This document shows positions 11,492 to 23,055 of a stretch of 64,000 bases of DNA, piece by piece. Source of the stretch: Isoetes taiwanensis. Taxonomy: Eukaryota; Streptophyta; Lycopodiopsida; Isoetales; Isoetaceae. The notes under the pieces are model-generated. The model was not told the origin of the DNA. It ran no database searches and saw only the letters and a list, made by a program, of their open reading frames with translations. Made by a program: the position numbers and the translations under genes. Position 1 is the stretch's first letter. Each line of letters opens with the position of its first letter. The stretch spans positions 15,711,030 to 15,775,029 of the forward strand of contig JAJEKV010000024.1 of NCBI GenBank assembly GCA_021234155.1, read 5' to 3'.

Positions 11492-11762
11492 TAACCCCAG
11501 GTGCAAGATTTCTTGCAATTCTAAAGTGTCCATGTGTCGTGTCACATCAGCATAAATTGATAGTGTCCATTGATTTTGGTATTTTTCACATCGTAGGGCC
11601 AAGATAATTTAGAAAATCTATTGAATTTCCTGCTCGACCTGTATGTGGAGAATCAGACTGCATGGAGAATCGGACTGCAGAGGAAGAGGGTGCACTTCGT
11701 TGATGCACCTCCGATCTAAGTTGTGCCGTTGTGCCAAATCCTTTTTTCATGACCTTTACTAA

Positions 11763-11770
11763 TATATAAA
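11763..11770 (+). promoter_or_regulatory. Possible TATA box
   Basis: TATATAAA is followed about 30-120 bases downstream by C/T-rich sequence and then a GTAAGT-like splice donor context near 11880. This resembles a transcription start with a 5' UTR exon. The downstream gene is not clear. Confidence 0.3.
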
Positions 11771-12239
11771 GACCAAGAAAATCCGTTCTTCATCCTATTT
11801 TCGATATCCTCTGCTTATCCGCTCTTGGAACAGACGTTGTCTCAAATTGACCCTAGAGCTCTAGAGCCTCCGTCTAGAAGTAGTAAGTCATTTGTTTGCT
11901 TTGTTTGCACTGGTCTTCACAGATTTGGATCTTCTTTGCTTCTTCCAATCTATTCGGAGGCCTAGTAAAATCGCACCTTCCATTGTCTGGAGTTCTAAAG
12001 GCCTTTGTTTCTAAGCTGTAATGATTGGAGCTTCATTTGCTCATTTGTTTCATTTATTCTTTGAGAATTGAGGTATATTGTTGCTAGTTCTACAAAGATA
12101 ATGTAGTATTGCGATTCATAGATTAGTATGAGCTCATTGTATCAAGACAATTGCAATATGTAAATATGAGACAATTGTTCCAGAAAAAAAACTTGTTTAT
12201 CTGGCTTGCATTTAAGAGTGCTGTGTAACGTTGTTGCAG

Positions 12240-12669
12240 ATAGAGAATGCATTGGCCAAGTACATCATGAAGTGTGACGAGGATGTAGAAGCCATTTTAA
12301 AGCTGCTGCATGGTCCTTCAGCCTTCATATGGGAAATATAAATCGACGTCAGAAAAGAAAAGCGTGATGTAACATACGAGGTGTGCATCCTTACATCACC
12401 TAAATATGTTTCCGACTCGAGGTTATCCGTATATCTAAACTGAAGTCTCATACTTGCCCATTGCTACAGAGTGGCCAGTCTTTCATCATCTGCACTTTGA
12501 GATAGCTTCAATATTTTCTTACATCACAATATTGACACTGGCATTGGTGCTCAATGGCTACATCAAGATGCAAGATGTGAGGATGAGATTATGGGTGCTA
12601 GCTAAATACGGAAATTCACATGATTTATATTATGTTAACAGCTCATATTTTTGTCAAGGTTGTCTGTGA
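12240..12669 (+). pseudogene. Two exon-like pieces, unrecognised
   Basis: A splice acceptor (TTGTTGCAG) precedes an exon-like frame starting IENALAKYIMKCDEDVEA and ending at a TAA within about 100 bases. A second acceptor (GCTACAG near 12470) precedes EWPVFHHLHFEIAS, then a hydrophobic stretch (about 15 residues, possibly a membrane segment), then YIKMQDVRM. The pieces may belong to the transcript starting near 11.8 kb. I recognise no family and cannot show that the frames connect. Confidence 0.25.
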
Positions 12670-15600
12670 TATTTTTCTTGTTTGCTACTTCTGTTGCAGC
12701 ATTTCATCGGCATTTTAAAGCTCCTCTAGGGGCATTCATGGTCTGCAGCAACTAAGATGATGGCTACAATGTTATGCCTCCTATTTGATCCTGATAATTG
12801 CCACTTTTGAAAATTCCAGTGTTAATAAATGGGGATGTGGAGTAATTTAAGAAGATAGATTTACTGATAATCATCTAATTGATGCTTCATGATTGGGCAA
12901 GTAAGTGCTTCAATCATTTTTTCATTGTCTATGCTCTACTAAAAACTTTTGTGTTGGTCTGGTAGTCAACATATGTAGCAAGTACTAAAAGTGCATTTCT
13001 ACCTGCATTTGATGGTCTTCTTTGAAGTCGATTGCAAGGTGATCTTCTTGGTGTTTTCATATGCATTAGTTCAATATGGTAGTATAGAATTTTGACTTTC
13101 TGAGAATAAATAGGGAAGAATAATTACTCGTCAGTTCAACTACCTGATAAATCACTCTCACTTTGTCTTAATGTTAGCTTGGTAAAGTTCAGGCCCAATG
13201 CTTCATATAGTTAAGGTAGAAGCAACGTTTGCTTAGGCAATCTAACCCATCTCCAATAAGCTTTCATATTCCATTAAGGCTTTGATATACAACATGGATT
13301 TAGGTTTTATAATAATTTATAGATCTTACAATATTGTTTTCCGGATTTCTTCATTTGCAATTTAGTTTTCTCTGTTTTTATAGATGGAATTGAATGATTC
13401 TCATCTTGCAGATTCCTCTTTCTTGAATGAACCCACTCATAGCACAACTATATCCAACACATGGGTATCTGTGTAGAACACACACAGTAATGTGAAACTG
13501 AATAAAGGATAGTTTTGTTTGGGTTTCAAAAAGCAGTGCTACAGTAATTACTTTGTTTGTTTCTATCCAATCATGTCGAATCACATATACTCAATAGTGT
13601 GCTAATGCAGTCACGAAAATTGGTTTATGAGTCTAAAACCAATGGTGGTGATGTTTTTGCTAACAACACAAGGTAGGAAAAGGGCTCAAACACGCTAACA
13701 ACTTGGATTCTACCAGTAGGTTGCACAATTGGCTTTTGGATTGCGTTTGTTAAATTTACGTTGGCAAAAATCCCTGGCAATGCCTTTACAACCGATGGTA
13801 TTTGAATTCTCACGAAAAGGGTCTCCTCTAAGGAAAATATGCTACAATTTAGATTCTATCAATGGCTGTACATTGAATTATACATATACCAGTTCTATAC
13901 GTCGTTTGCTAATTATAAAAGTCTTAGCAGCCATGTAGACTTATGATGAGGTGGTTTCCATAGATAACTTGCTTCTATATCTATAAACACTTATGATAAG
14001 GTGGGTTGCGTTAGAGGAACTTGCTTCCATATATACAGCAGCCCTACAAAGAAGTATTGTTACCTTATCTTGTTATCTTATGCTTACTTTTGTCATGTTC
14101 AAAGTGCTTTTGAAGGGCAAACACAAAATTGGTCTAAAAGTTGGCTAGCTTCATAAGGGATATCACTCTTTTAATGTTTTGATGGTCTTTTTGGTTAGAT
14201 ATTATTTGAAAGTCACATAATGATATCAAGATTTGAAGTAATGAAATATCTAGCATAATAACATGGGGTTTCTTTTATGTTTTTATACTTTTTTTTTTCA
14301 ATAGTTTTGCTATGATTTAGTCGTCGTATTCGTGTGCATGTACTAAATAGTATTTCTAGAGTGCACTTTTTTTTTTTTTTACCGTTGATTAAAAGAACAA
14401 GAGGGAGATCGTGTGGTTGTGTATGTGTTTTTTCATTGTTTATCCTGCTTCATTTTTGTATTTCAAATTATGGAACTATTTTTTTAACTTATATGAGCAT
14501 GCAGTGCTCGAGGCCCTTCAGTTTAGGATTAGGCCCTTCAGTTTAGAGTTTTTTAAGTTTCGAGTTCTCTCAGGTTTTTCTTTCGTAATCCGGTTTCTAG
14601 TTTGGCTGTGGGTGGCTGATCTCAAGCATAGTGGCTCTTCTAGGGGCTGAATCATCATGTCGACCTACCTGCAGGTCGTTTGACCACCTCCGGAGAGCAG
14701 TTGAAATAGCAAGAGGGCAGATGCCATCGCTGGAGTTATTAGCCAGGTCATCCATTCTTTGATAGGGCTTTTCCATCTTGTTTTCCTATCTAATCTATGC
14801 CCAAAGTATTAAATTCTTATGCATCTCTTATTTGTGCTGCCAAGGCCTTTGCATGACTCCAAGAAAACTGATTATAAAACGTCCATTTAAGGGATTTGAA
14901 GTACTGCCTCCCTCAAAGCAGCAGAAAAGTGGTTTGCATCTTGGGCAAGTATTTAGACTTCCATGATATAGCCTAAATGGAAAGGATCTGCCATCTTTTA
15001 AAAGACTGCCTATTCCTTGTTTTTTGCTGCTAGGCTTGCTCAAAACAGGAGTTTCCTCTTCATTATAATATTGTCTGCCTCTTCAAATTTTATGAATTAG
15101 AAGCAGCTAAGTTTCACGCAGGATTGTGAATCCTCCAGCATATTGGTTACAAAGCTCCAATAATTTCGAGAGTTGTTCACCCGCATTCATGTATTTGAGG
15201 CCACATTCATCTATTTGATATCTTCAATTGACTGCATCAGCGGATATACTTAGCAGAATGCATAAAGATATTATAAAGTAATGTAGTGTCGACATTGATA
15301 AAGCTCAGCAGAAAAATGATGAGGTTTCAGACATTGCAGTGTAGATTTGTTGCACAATCTCTCAATCAATTGAAAGCAGATTCAATAAGATGGCCTTTAA
15401 GATCATTTTCTGAATCGGGTTCCTTGCCATTTTTTGATTGGCCTATGTTGTCTATTTTCATACAAAGATTGTGCTGCATTTCGCCTTCCAATGGTGACAA
15501 CTTCAATGTTGTATGCTTTTCAGGACCCAGCAGCTCTGTAGCACCCAGCATATCATGAATCTATTTCACAAGGGCATCCACACAGCAGTTATCCGCCAAC

Positions 15601-15690
15601 ACACTGCAGTTTCAGCAAAACAATTGGGGATTTGAACCCCCTGCCAAGAAACGATAGTACGAATGCCCTGCCTTGAAGAGCTTCTGACAA
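12670..15690. other. Long AT-rich stretch without recognised genes
   Basis: Both strands show only short, low-complexity frames. Poly-T runs at 14288-14300 and 14368-14381 look like retroposed tails or simple microsatellites. A repeated phrase, AGGCCCTTCAGTTTAG, occurs twice near 14515-14545. Confidence 0.4.
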
Positions 15691-15694
15691 GAAC

Positions 15695-15810
15695 AAAATA
15701 AAACCTACTACTGCACTAAACTACAACTACTATGGTAAACTAAAATAAAACCTACTACTGTGGTAAACTGGAAATATTGTGGTAAACTAAAATAAAACCT
15801 ACTACTGTGC
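15695..15810. repeat. 47-bp tandem repeat, about 2.5 copies
   Basis: AAAATAAAACCTACTACTG recurs at 15695, 15742 and 15789, separated by TGGTAAACTA-type sequence. The copies are nearly identical, which suggests recent duplication. Confidence 0.8.
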
Positions 15811-16138
15811 CATGAAACAATGCAAAAAATGATGGAGTTTCTCATGTGACCCTGATCACACTCCTCTTGCAAATCCTGACATCGTGGCCGGAACTCCCTC
15901 TGCTCTGATAAATCCGCTCCATGCGGACGCGAAGCCATCGCCACCACTGCCATTCTAAAAACTACAACTTCCAAACAAAAACCTATCGACCACTGGAACA
16001 ACAGAAACCATTTACTGACGTCAGATTTCTAACAAATTATTAGAAAACCTTAGGTAATACCACACCCAAACAACATTTTTGGAACTTAATGGCATCTTAG
16101 AAGAAAAGATCACTTCCCGGATCAGAAAAGTATCCAAC

Positions 16139-16216
16139 TCTCTGCCTATAATTTCATTATCTTTCTTAATCTCATCTCTCTGCCTATAATTTCATTATCT
16201 TTCTTAATCTCATCTT
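16139..16216. repeat. 38-bp direct tandem duplication
   Basis: TCTGCCTATAATTTCATTAT followed by CTTTCTTAATCTCATC occurs twice back to back. A second short duplication lies at 16521-16591 (AAAAGTCTAATTTAAATTAT, two copies). Confidence 0.85.
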
Positions 16217-16942
16217 TGTATTCAAAACCTCAATGAGTTTTTGCTACAAAGAAAGAAAAGCAGACACTATTTTCCGAACAATAAAATCAGAGCCATCTGA
16301 TGTTTCACTAGTTCGTTCTAATTTCTGATTGTTTAAGTTTTAGAATGCATGCGTCTAGGTGGAATTATATTTGCCATCTCCGTATGGAAGCCGTATTAAT
16401 TGGCCTCATAAAACCAAACTTAGTGTGTTATAAATATTGCGTTGTGCATTGTTAGCTTTTAAGTATTTTAAAAGAAAAAACAATTTAAGCCGGTGCAGTG
16501 TTGGACTAACAATGCAAATAAAAGTCTAATTTAAATTATGCCATGCAATTTGAAATAAAAGTCTAATTTAAATTATGCCATGCAATTTGAAAGTCCAATT
16601 TTTGGAGTGGCCTTCCGAAAAAAAAAAAAAAAAAATAAGGGCAGCCCTTCAATTTCCAGCCCTGGTCCTTTCCGTGACCAAGGCAGCTTTAAATGGCCAC
16701 TCTAGTTCTTACGTGGTTCTCACCTCAGCCTTGTGTAGGGTTCACATGGTGCATTTTTGGGTTGCCCCTAAGGGGGCAACCCCTTGTTTATGTGGGTTTA
16801 TGGCATATCCAAGTATATGCCGGCATATGCCTAGGATATGCTGATGACTGCTCAAAACTGGCTGTTGCCAGTAGTAAACTGGCGGTCAACCCTGTTGCCG
16901 TCCGAACCTGCTTCAAGATTCCACCTGAGTCATTTGCTGCAG

Positions 16943-17093
16943 CATGGTGGGCTCGATAAGCTCTGGGATGATGTCGTTGCCAGACCTCAGCCTGAAATGG
17001 GGCTTCGCAGATTAAGAACTCGGCCCATAAGCTTTGAGTACAGCGTCAAAGAAAGCAGCTCCTCCCCTGTTTCTACTTTCCAAGTGAGTTTTT
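16943..17093 (+). pseudogene. DRM1/ARP N-terminal exon fragment
   Basis: The frame reads HGGLDKLWDDVVARPQPEMG, then LRRLRTRPISF and a Ser-rich tail, ending at a splice donor (CAA/GTGAG). Dormancy/auxin-associated proteins (DRM1/ARP family) begin with a short Met-Leu stretch and then the same LWDDVVAGPQP block, and are Ser-rich afterwards. Only this exon is present. An ATG at 16944 sits one base out of frame with the conserved sequence, so a single missing base probably removed the start (ATGGTGGGGCTC-like ancestor). No downstream DRM1 exons were seen within several kb. The family's molecular role is poorly known; its members are markers of growth arrest. Confidence 0.65.
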
Positions 17094-17155
17094 TTTATCC
17101 GTTTTCTGTTTGGTAGAGTAATTTCAACAAGAAATGGATCTAGCTGTTTGGAAAG

Positions 17156-17860
17156 TTAGATCTCATGTCTTGTTGCACAACCTCCCTTCGGTTCTTCTTC
17201 CCCAAAAAACATCATTGCCAGAGCTCCTATCCTTGACACAAGCCCGAGTGTGCAGATGTGGCCTGGGACAGTAGCTTGCAATGCCTGTGCAATTTTCATT
17301 CCGGATGTTAGCTTCTTCAGGGATTCTTGAAGCACCTCTAGAGACTGAAATGCTGCAAAATAAGAGGAGGCATATGATGCTTTAATCCATTGTTTCTCCT
17401 GTTCTTTGAGGCTATTAAGAGATTCAACGGCTTCCTCAACATGAAGAGCAAAGCGCCCAAACTCTGTATAAAAATGGGAGCTCAGACTCATACTCACTTG
17501 GACAGCCTATGTGTGCTGCCAGTGCAGATTCATGCAATGCATTGTCAAAGAACGCCTCAAATTGGCCATGACATATTGGAAGCTGTTTCTGAATAGACTG
17601 TTCGAACATGCACCTCTTGCAGCTACAAGTAAAGCCCCAATTATCACCTGAAAGTTGGCGACATTTTACGGGCCGTAAAACTTCAAAATATGGAGCAGTG
17701 ATTGGTTCCCCTGCCTGGATATTCCTACCAGTGTGAACAATTTCTGGCCAGCAGGGTTCTATGTGATAGAAAAGGCTAGGCTTGGGGCCACTAAGAAGCC
17801 TGCAGAGCCTTTTCAGAGAACAACACCAACTATTTTTGACTGGTAAGACCAAAGCTTTAT
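17156..17860 (-). pseudogene. SET/SMYD-type methyltransferase C-terminal fragment
   Basis: On the minus strand the frame reads EIVHTGRNIQAGEPITAPYF, then a segment ending WGFTCSCKRCMFE. GEPIT plus a post-SET WGF-C-C-x2-C cluster is characteristic of SMYD-like SET proteins, where the Cys residues bind zinc next to the SAM site. It continues into a helical region (FGRFALHVEEAVESLNSLKE), as in the C-terminal helical domains of these proteins. A frameshift near 17470 separates the two parts, and the catalytic SET core upstream is absent. It lies opposite in strand to, and between, DRM1 and PAM16 fragments. This is a dead fragment; the exact SET subfamily is not certain. Confidence 0.65.
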
Positions 17861-17902
17861 CAAATTTACCACATGTGATTTATATCTAACCACATGTGAT
17901 GT

Positions 17903-18194
17903 TTGTTAAACAACTCCAAGCTTGGCAAACCTTCCAAAATGCTAAGAATCACCTTCTTATGCCCATTGCAGGTTGGTGATCAGTATTTTGGACAGATGAA
18001 GCCGCTCCATTTTGGGGCTTTACATCACGGGATGTGGTGTTTGCAATATCAAGAAATAAGCAAAGAACATGTCGCACAAACCAATACCAGCAGTTGTATG
18101 GGTTTAACAAATGTCGTAACATGTTATACTGCAAGCTTCTTCATTATGTTTGTTAAGATGATGAAGTGTCTGACATTTACAATTCTCACTGTAG
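17903..18194 (+). other. Sequence before the PAM16 exons
   Basis: A short open frame on plus (containing FWGFTSRDVVFAISRNKQR) runs from about 17985 to a TAA near 18150. It matches no family I know. The stretch ends with the acceptor (CACTGTAG) of the first PAM16 exon, so at least part of it behaves as an intron. Confidence 0.3.
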
Positions 18195-18615
18195 ATGCTA
18201 ATAAGACAGGAGTAGCTCAAGAGACTTTACAAAATGCGATAAAGAAAGGTAGCAAAGCTATGACAGAGCATGAGGCAAGGCTGATTTTAGGCGTCAGTGA
18301 AAACACACCTTGGGAGCAAGTCTTGGAGGTAGGTTCTATTCATTACTTAAGCAAGGTCCGCAAAAAGTTTGGACCCAAATAATTCCTGATTATTAGACTA
18401 GAGAGATCATCACCAGTCCATTGGTGCTCAACCCCAATACATGTCTTCGTGTTGCAAATGAGTCTATCTATGATGCTGCTTCTGATATAAAGTCTGTTTG
18501 GCAGAGATACAATCATCTTTTTGAGAGAAATGGCAAGATAGGGAGCTTTTATTTGCAGTCTAAAGTGCAAAGAGCAAAGGAGTGTTTAGAATCTGCAACA
18601 AGAGAGCAGGCGTGA
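18195..18615 (+). pseudogene. PAM16/TIM16 mitochondrial import motor fragment
   Basis: Two exons, 18195-18328 and 18505-18615, join in phase. They encode KTGVAQETLQNAIKKGSKAM, then TEHEARLILGVSENTPWEQV, and after the intron RYNHLFERNGKIGSFYLQSK followed by VQRAKECLE. This is the J-like domain of PAM16 (Magmas, TIM16), the inner-membrane regulator of the PAM import motor; it lacks the HPD motif, as expected for the family. The frame ends at a proper TGA. The N-terminal exon with the membrane segment (usually LGRAFVQAYRQAL-like) was not found within several kb upstream. The two exons are intact, so this could be the end of a gene with a distant first exon, but the mosaic setting suggests a captured fragment. 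Confidence 0.75.
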
Positions 18616-20125
18616 ACTCTGGCAATTGCCTTGTAAGATCGTTATATTTGGTCCTGCTGTTTTAAATGTTATCTTAATCTAAACAGAATGAAGTCGATCC
18701 TGTTTACAGCAAGGTAAATAAGCATGGCCATCATTCTGTTCTTAAATTGTTGAATGTTGGTCAAGTAAACTTAATTGGTTCAACCACCAATTAAAATTGT
18801 AGTAATTGCATTCCCCAAATTGGGTTTTGTGCATAGACGTGCCAAGCAACTGTACCCAAATAGGATCTCAAAAGATGTTTGCCATGTAATACTGAACTCT
18901 TATGTCTTCTCTTGCTTGTATTATTGTGTGTCATGAGGTTATGCTTTGTTTTACATGCCATTGGGGTGTGTTGACGCTTGAAATAAGCAAAGTAGCTTTA
19001 GGTTCTTTGTTAGTCCGCTTTGCAAATGAAAGAGAGTAAGCGTGTTTGGATTCCATGTTGTATACAACGTTTTGTTTCTATGTAGGGAATGTAGAATTGA
19101 ACCAATTTTTAGGTCCATGGAGACCAAAATGGTCTATAGACGACCCAATACGAAGTTTGAAAACCAATGGAGGGCATCAGAATTGTGGCAGACTTGGCAA
19201 AGCGTTTGAGAAAGAGTGGTAAATAGAAAGAGATGTCGAACTGAATAAAACATTTGGGAGGCTTATATGGAGAATATTCAGAGGTAATATAAGTTCCAAT
19301 AGAGTTGAAAATGGCAGAAAAACAATCTTCATTTCAATATATGGGGTATAATTCACTCATATTAGAAGCAATGTAAAATTTACCCAATTCATTGATGGGA
19401 AGCAAAGGGCTCCATTTACGAAAGAATAGTTGAAATGTGTCAAAAGTTGATCTGCCAGTCTTTAACAAAAAGTTTATAATTCTAGGTTTCCACATTCGAC
19501 TAGAAGATAGGGATACATTAGCCAATAAATGGAGTTAACTGAGATCTCTTTATGAAATCTGAGCAGTTGATTCCATAATTTTTTAATTTTGGCATAGTGG
19601 TGAGGAGTTCTTGTTCCCAACAAATTCTTCTAACTAAGAATTAATGATTTCTGTCTCAAATTCAATACAGCTTGGAATAAACAACATCTCATTCAAATAT
19701 AAATATTTCAAAGAGAGCACAAGGAGACATTACAACAAAGAGATTCGGTTTTAAGTGCTAGAAATTTTGGAAACGCATCAGAAAATGGTCATATAAGACC
19801 TCGAAGCACAGAAAGTATAGCCGGAGCTTCTGCTGCTGTTGAGCCCAGTGAAGGAAGATCATCTCAACAGATGGGATAGGAAAGCTTCTTGGAGGCATTA
19901 AACCGACGTCTGTTGTCCTTTAAATTTCAATCCATATGGAATCAGGAACAAGATCCTATTCGGTATTCCCATTAACTTGGCATATTCAAATGTGGTTGTT
20001 TTATTGGCACTTGCGAGTACTGATATTTGGCTTGCAGAAGGCTCAACAACTCAAGCGCTTTTACCATCAGTTTCAGCAATATGCAGACCTGATTATGCTA
20101 AAGGTATTTTGTTTGTTTTACTTTG
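18616..20125. other. Non-coding region with one LINE tail
   Basis: Apart from the LINE 3' end near 19.1 kb, the region is AT-rich and shows no convincing gene. A frame near 19936-20220 is open but carries no recognisable domain. Confidence 0.4.
19105..19165 (-). mobile_element. LINE 3'-end remnant
   Basis: On the minus strand it reads GTATTGGGTCGTCTATAGAC, then CATTTTGGTCTCCATGGAC. It matches the 3' end at 30.52-30.57 kb (GTATTGGGTCCCATAGACC, TTGGTCTCCGTGGAC) with a few substitutions. It is therefore a third, older copy of the same LINE tail. No simple-repeat tail as clear as in the other two copies is visible; AAAAATTGG follows. Confidence 0.7.
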
Positions 20126-20130
20126 CTCAT

Positions 20131-22326
20131 ATAACAAGGTTTAAAATGAAACGCACTTATTTAAGAAGTGCGTTTGAAAGATTCCTTTTGAAAATTTATA
20201 AAATTCTAAAATCCCTCTAAAAAGGGCCCTTTTATTACCATTAGTCCAAAGATTTATAAAATTGCTCGTGAAAACAGACATTTTAAGAAGACTTAGTATT
20301 AAGGAAAAACACAAAACAAAAAAAATCCCATTTTAGAGGGGGAAAGAACTACAATGAAATTCAAAGATTTACTATGGGGCAAATTCGTATGAAGAAATTA
20401 GATGCTTTTGTACCTTGTCCCTGAAAACTTTTATATTAGCTGTTTTAGAAGACAAGAAATTTGTTATTTCACAACCATTTTTGCTAAACATCCTAATGGA
20501 CCTTAAAACACATTGGGAGGCAGTTGAACAAACTTCTTGAATGACAAACCATTGTTTTTGCATCACATAGTATTATAAATGCCAATACATCCACGATATC
20601 TTGTAGCTAAGCTGAAGTTTTAGTTGATGATGCAGTATAAATTTATACCGAGGATACACAAGTTGAAGTAATGAAGCCCTGTGATTACATGCCCTCCTTT
20701 TTTATTCTCGGAGATGTATTTTTGAACGCACATGTCTTTCTACAACATGGTGATGCTCAGAAGATAGTCAATCTCTTTAGTAATGTTGAGCATATTCATC
20801 ACAATTACGCCATCCGTAGCGAAGGGCACCATGCACATTTCTCCGGCAAAGAAGTATTCGTCATTTACCCTTTCCTATATATTTGCAAATAAATAGGTAA
20901 ACTTCGAGGGGTTTCTACTCCTCGCACCCCTCCTGGATAAACCATGTAGTTTCCTTTTTCACAAATACCGTGTCACCATAACATTTTGGAGTTCTTTGCC
21001 TTTAGTAGCAATTTTTTGAGCTACACAAGTGAAGTTCGCATGTATATAGAGAAAAAAAAGTAGAAATAACAACATGATTCGACTACTTTATGCTCTAACA
21101 TTGCATTACAAGCTTAGAAAATTTAGAACAGTTTTAGAACTTTTTAGACTAAAAAACTAAGAAAAGTGTGTAAAATTATCCCTTATGTGTGTTACTTTAG
21201 TAGTTTTCAGTTGCCAAACCCTTTGGCGAGCAAGAAAGACCCCAAAAGATTTTACACGATATATATTTTGCCTCTGGACTGCATATATATATATACATAT
21301 ATATATAAAAGTCTTATATATATATGCAATTCGGTATAAATTTATACCGTTTCTCCGTATAGATTTATACCGCAAGAGTTCTCTTTTCTTGTCGGATATA
21401 TATATGTAAGTATGTGTATATATTATATATATATACACATATATGTATATAAATTGGTTGTCTGAAGGTTGTCTGCGGTATAAATTTATACCGAGAGAGC
21501 TCTCGCGGTATAAATTTATACCGAGAGAGCTCTCAGCAGTATAACGAGGGGAGCTCTCCGTATAAATTTATACCGTGAGAGCTCTCATGATGAATCGAGA
21601 GAGCTCTCGCAGATAAATTTATACCGGTGAGAGTCCTCTCGCAGTATAAATTTATACCGCTCGAGTCCACTTGCAGTATAAATTTATACCATGCGAACTC
21701 TCTGGCATGTTATATCCACACAACACTATCTATTGTAGTATAAATTTATACCATCTAGAAATTTATTTTGAAGACGTTATGTCCACGCATTGTCATCGCG
21801 GTATACATCGGGCTATAGCAAGACGGATGAGCAAATAAGAGCAAGTATATAAGATGAAGAGCGAGCGTCTTCGACTCCAACTTGCACTTCAAAGTGTAAG
21901 TTTGTTCAATGAGGCATACTTTCATGTGAAAATGTTTGCTTCGATGAGGCAATGTCAAAATGTCCTATATTTTTGACAATTTTCTTCATAATTTTGTACA
22001 ATTTTCACAACCTTGAATATATCACTTCTTTGTCACTCTACTACCCTTGCTATTTTTTTTATTGCCCCTTTTTTGCTACACTTTATAAAAGTAACTATTT
22101 TTTATTCTAGTTTAGGAGGATGAAAATTGCTATTTAGAATTTTTGCATGAAAGTTATGTTCAATCAACCCCTCAAAAATGGTACCTAAATTACTTAAATT
22201 GTCACACCTGTCACAAAAAAATCTTAAAAATGGACTTTTTTAAGGGAATTTTAGGGAATCTTTCAAAGATTCCTTTTGAAGTGCGTTTGCAGCAAATAAG
22301 TGCGTTTCATTTTAAACTTTGTTATA
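20131..22326. mobile_element. TIR element with internal palindrome array
   Basis: The left end reads ATAACAAGGTTTAAAATGAA, then ACGCACTTATTT. The reverse complement of the right end reads ATAACAAAGTTTAAAATGAA, then ACGCACTTATTT. This is a near-perfect inverted repeat of about 32 bp with related subterminal GAAAGATTCC and GTGCGTTT motifs further in. No transposase frame is visible, so it is non-autonomous, about 2.2 kb. A related right end occurs at 24.09-24.26 kb. The flanking ATAT is compatible with a TA-type target site but does not prove one. Confidence 0.75.
21330..21755. repeat. Array of GGTATAAATTTATACC palindromes
   Basis: At least eight copies of the perfect or near-perfect 16-bp palindrome GGTATAAATTTATACC occur, several alternating with a second palindrome, GAGAGAGCTCTC, at a spacing of about 30 bp. 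Another copy lies at about 20635. Between 21280 and 21460 there are also TATATA microsatellites. The two palindromes together can fold into cruciforms. The position inside a TIR element suggests transposase-binding or structural repeats. Confidence 0.85.
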
Positions 22327-23055
22327 TGTGGAGAAAAAATAAATAGAGCTTTTATTATCTGTTTTAGGTATAGTTTCTAGATCAACATCATTTGCTGATA
22401 AGATTTGGAAGTACTGAGGTGATTTACATCTTTTGAACATCATTGAGTTTATATTCTCCTTATATTAGGGGTCACGCAGTACAGATGTGCATACATTAAT
22501 TTTCGTGGTTTACAACTTTGAGACAACAGAAATTTTAGAATTTGAGCAAGTTTGTGACTTTGAATCTCTTGGCAACTATTTTAAGAGTTGAAAACATGTT
22601 GCATCTTTGGTAATTGACACAACTAGTTTCTTCGGTTTTATGAAAATTTCTGCAATTTTTTTCGTGTACCCCAACAGTCTATGCGATATATAACGTCATA
22701 TTCAATTTTTGCGGGTCCAACTATGAAAGCAGAGACTTGCAAAGATATATAATCATGCACAGGCAAATTCATCCAGAGGTCTTTGTATCATCTTTGTTAC
22801 TGATGCTGCTCATTTGCAGGTTATTAGAAGAACACTTGCAATATTGTCATTTAATGCACAATCACAAAACCCATGGCGTTTTTAGATCATTCACTTTTTA
22901 ATTGTGATGAAAAGGTATGGCATCAACAATGAAATTAGTAGCAAAGGAAATAATTGCACCATAGATTCATGTTTAAAGGAATATATTTGTCTTTAGGAAA
23001 TTGATTGTTGAGCTATTGTTTGCTAACCAAGTTGTGCCTACTTTTGTTCTTGTAG
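22327..23055. other. Intergenic, no gene seen
   Basis: AT-rich DNA between the TIR element and the candidate exon. Nothing beyond short frames was seen. Confidence 0.4.

Larger units (their letters stand above)
4811..11494. mobile_element. Putative two-gene DNA transposon
   Basis: The proposed ends are TAA followed by GGGTGTTTTTATGC on the left (4811) and, as reverse complement, GGGGTGTATTTTC followed by TTA on the right. That gives TAA on both sides and an imperfect inverted repeat of roughly 21 bp (about 70% identity by eye). Inside are two convergent spliced genes whose 5' ends lie a few hundred bases from each edge: a coiled-coil/RING-like protein on plus and a transposase candidate on minus. 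This is the layout of an autonomous transposon with an accessory gene. A 3-bp TAA duplication is also used by PIF/Harbinger elements, but the transposase shows no PIF signature that I recognise. The gene pair is better supported than the exact ends. Confidence 0.5.

Noticed and set aside
15286-15558. Possible mitochondrial protein frame (starting MSTLIKLSRKMMRFQ)
   Set aside because: It begins like a targeting sequence, but there is no recognisable domain, no splice context and similar frames occur by chance in this AT-rich stretch.
21157-21438. Tyr/Ile-rich frames around 21.2-21.4 kb
   Set aside because: They run through TATATA microsatellites and palindromes and have no domain.
21478-21690. 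CRISPR-like array
   Set aside because: Regular palindromic repeats at about 30-bp spacing resemble one superficially, but the spacers are themselves repeats, no cas gene is present and the DNA is eukaryotic.
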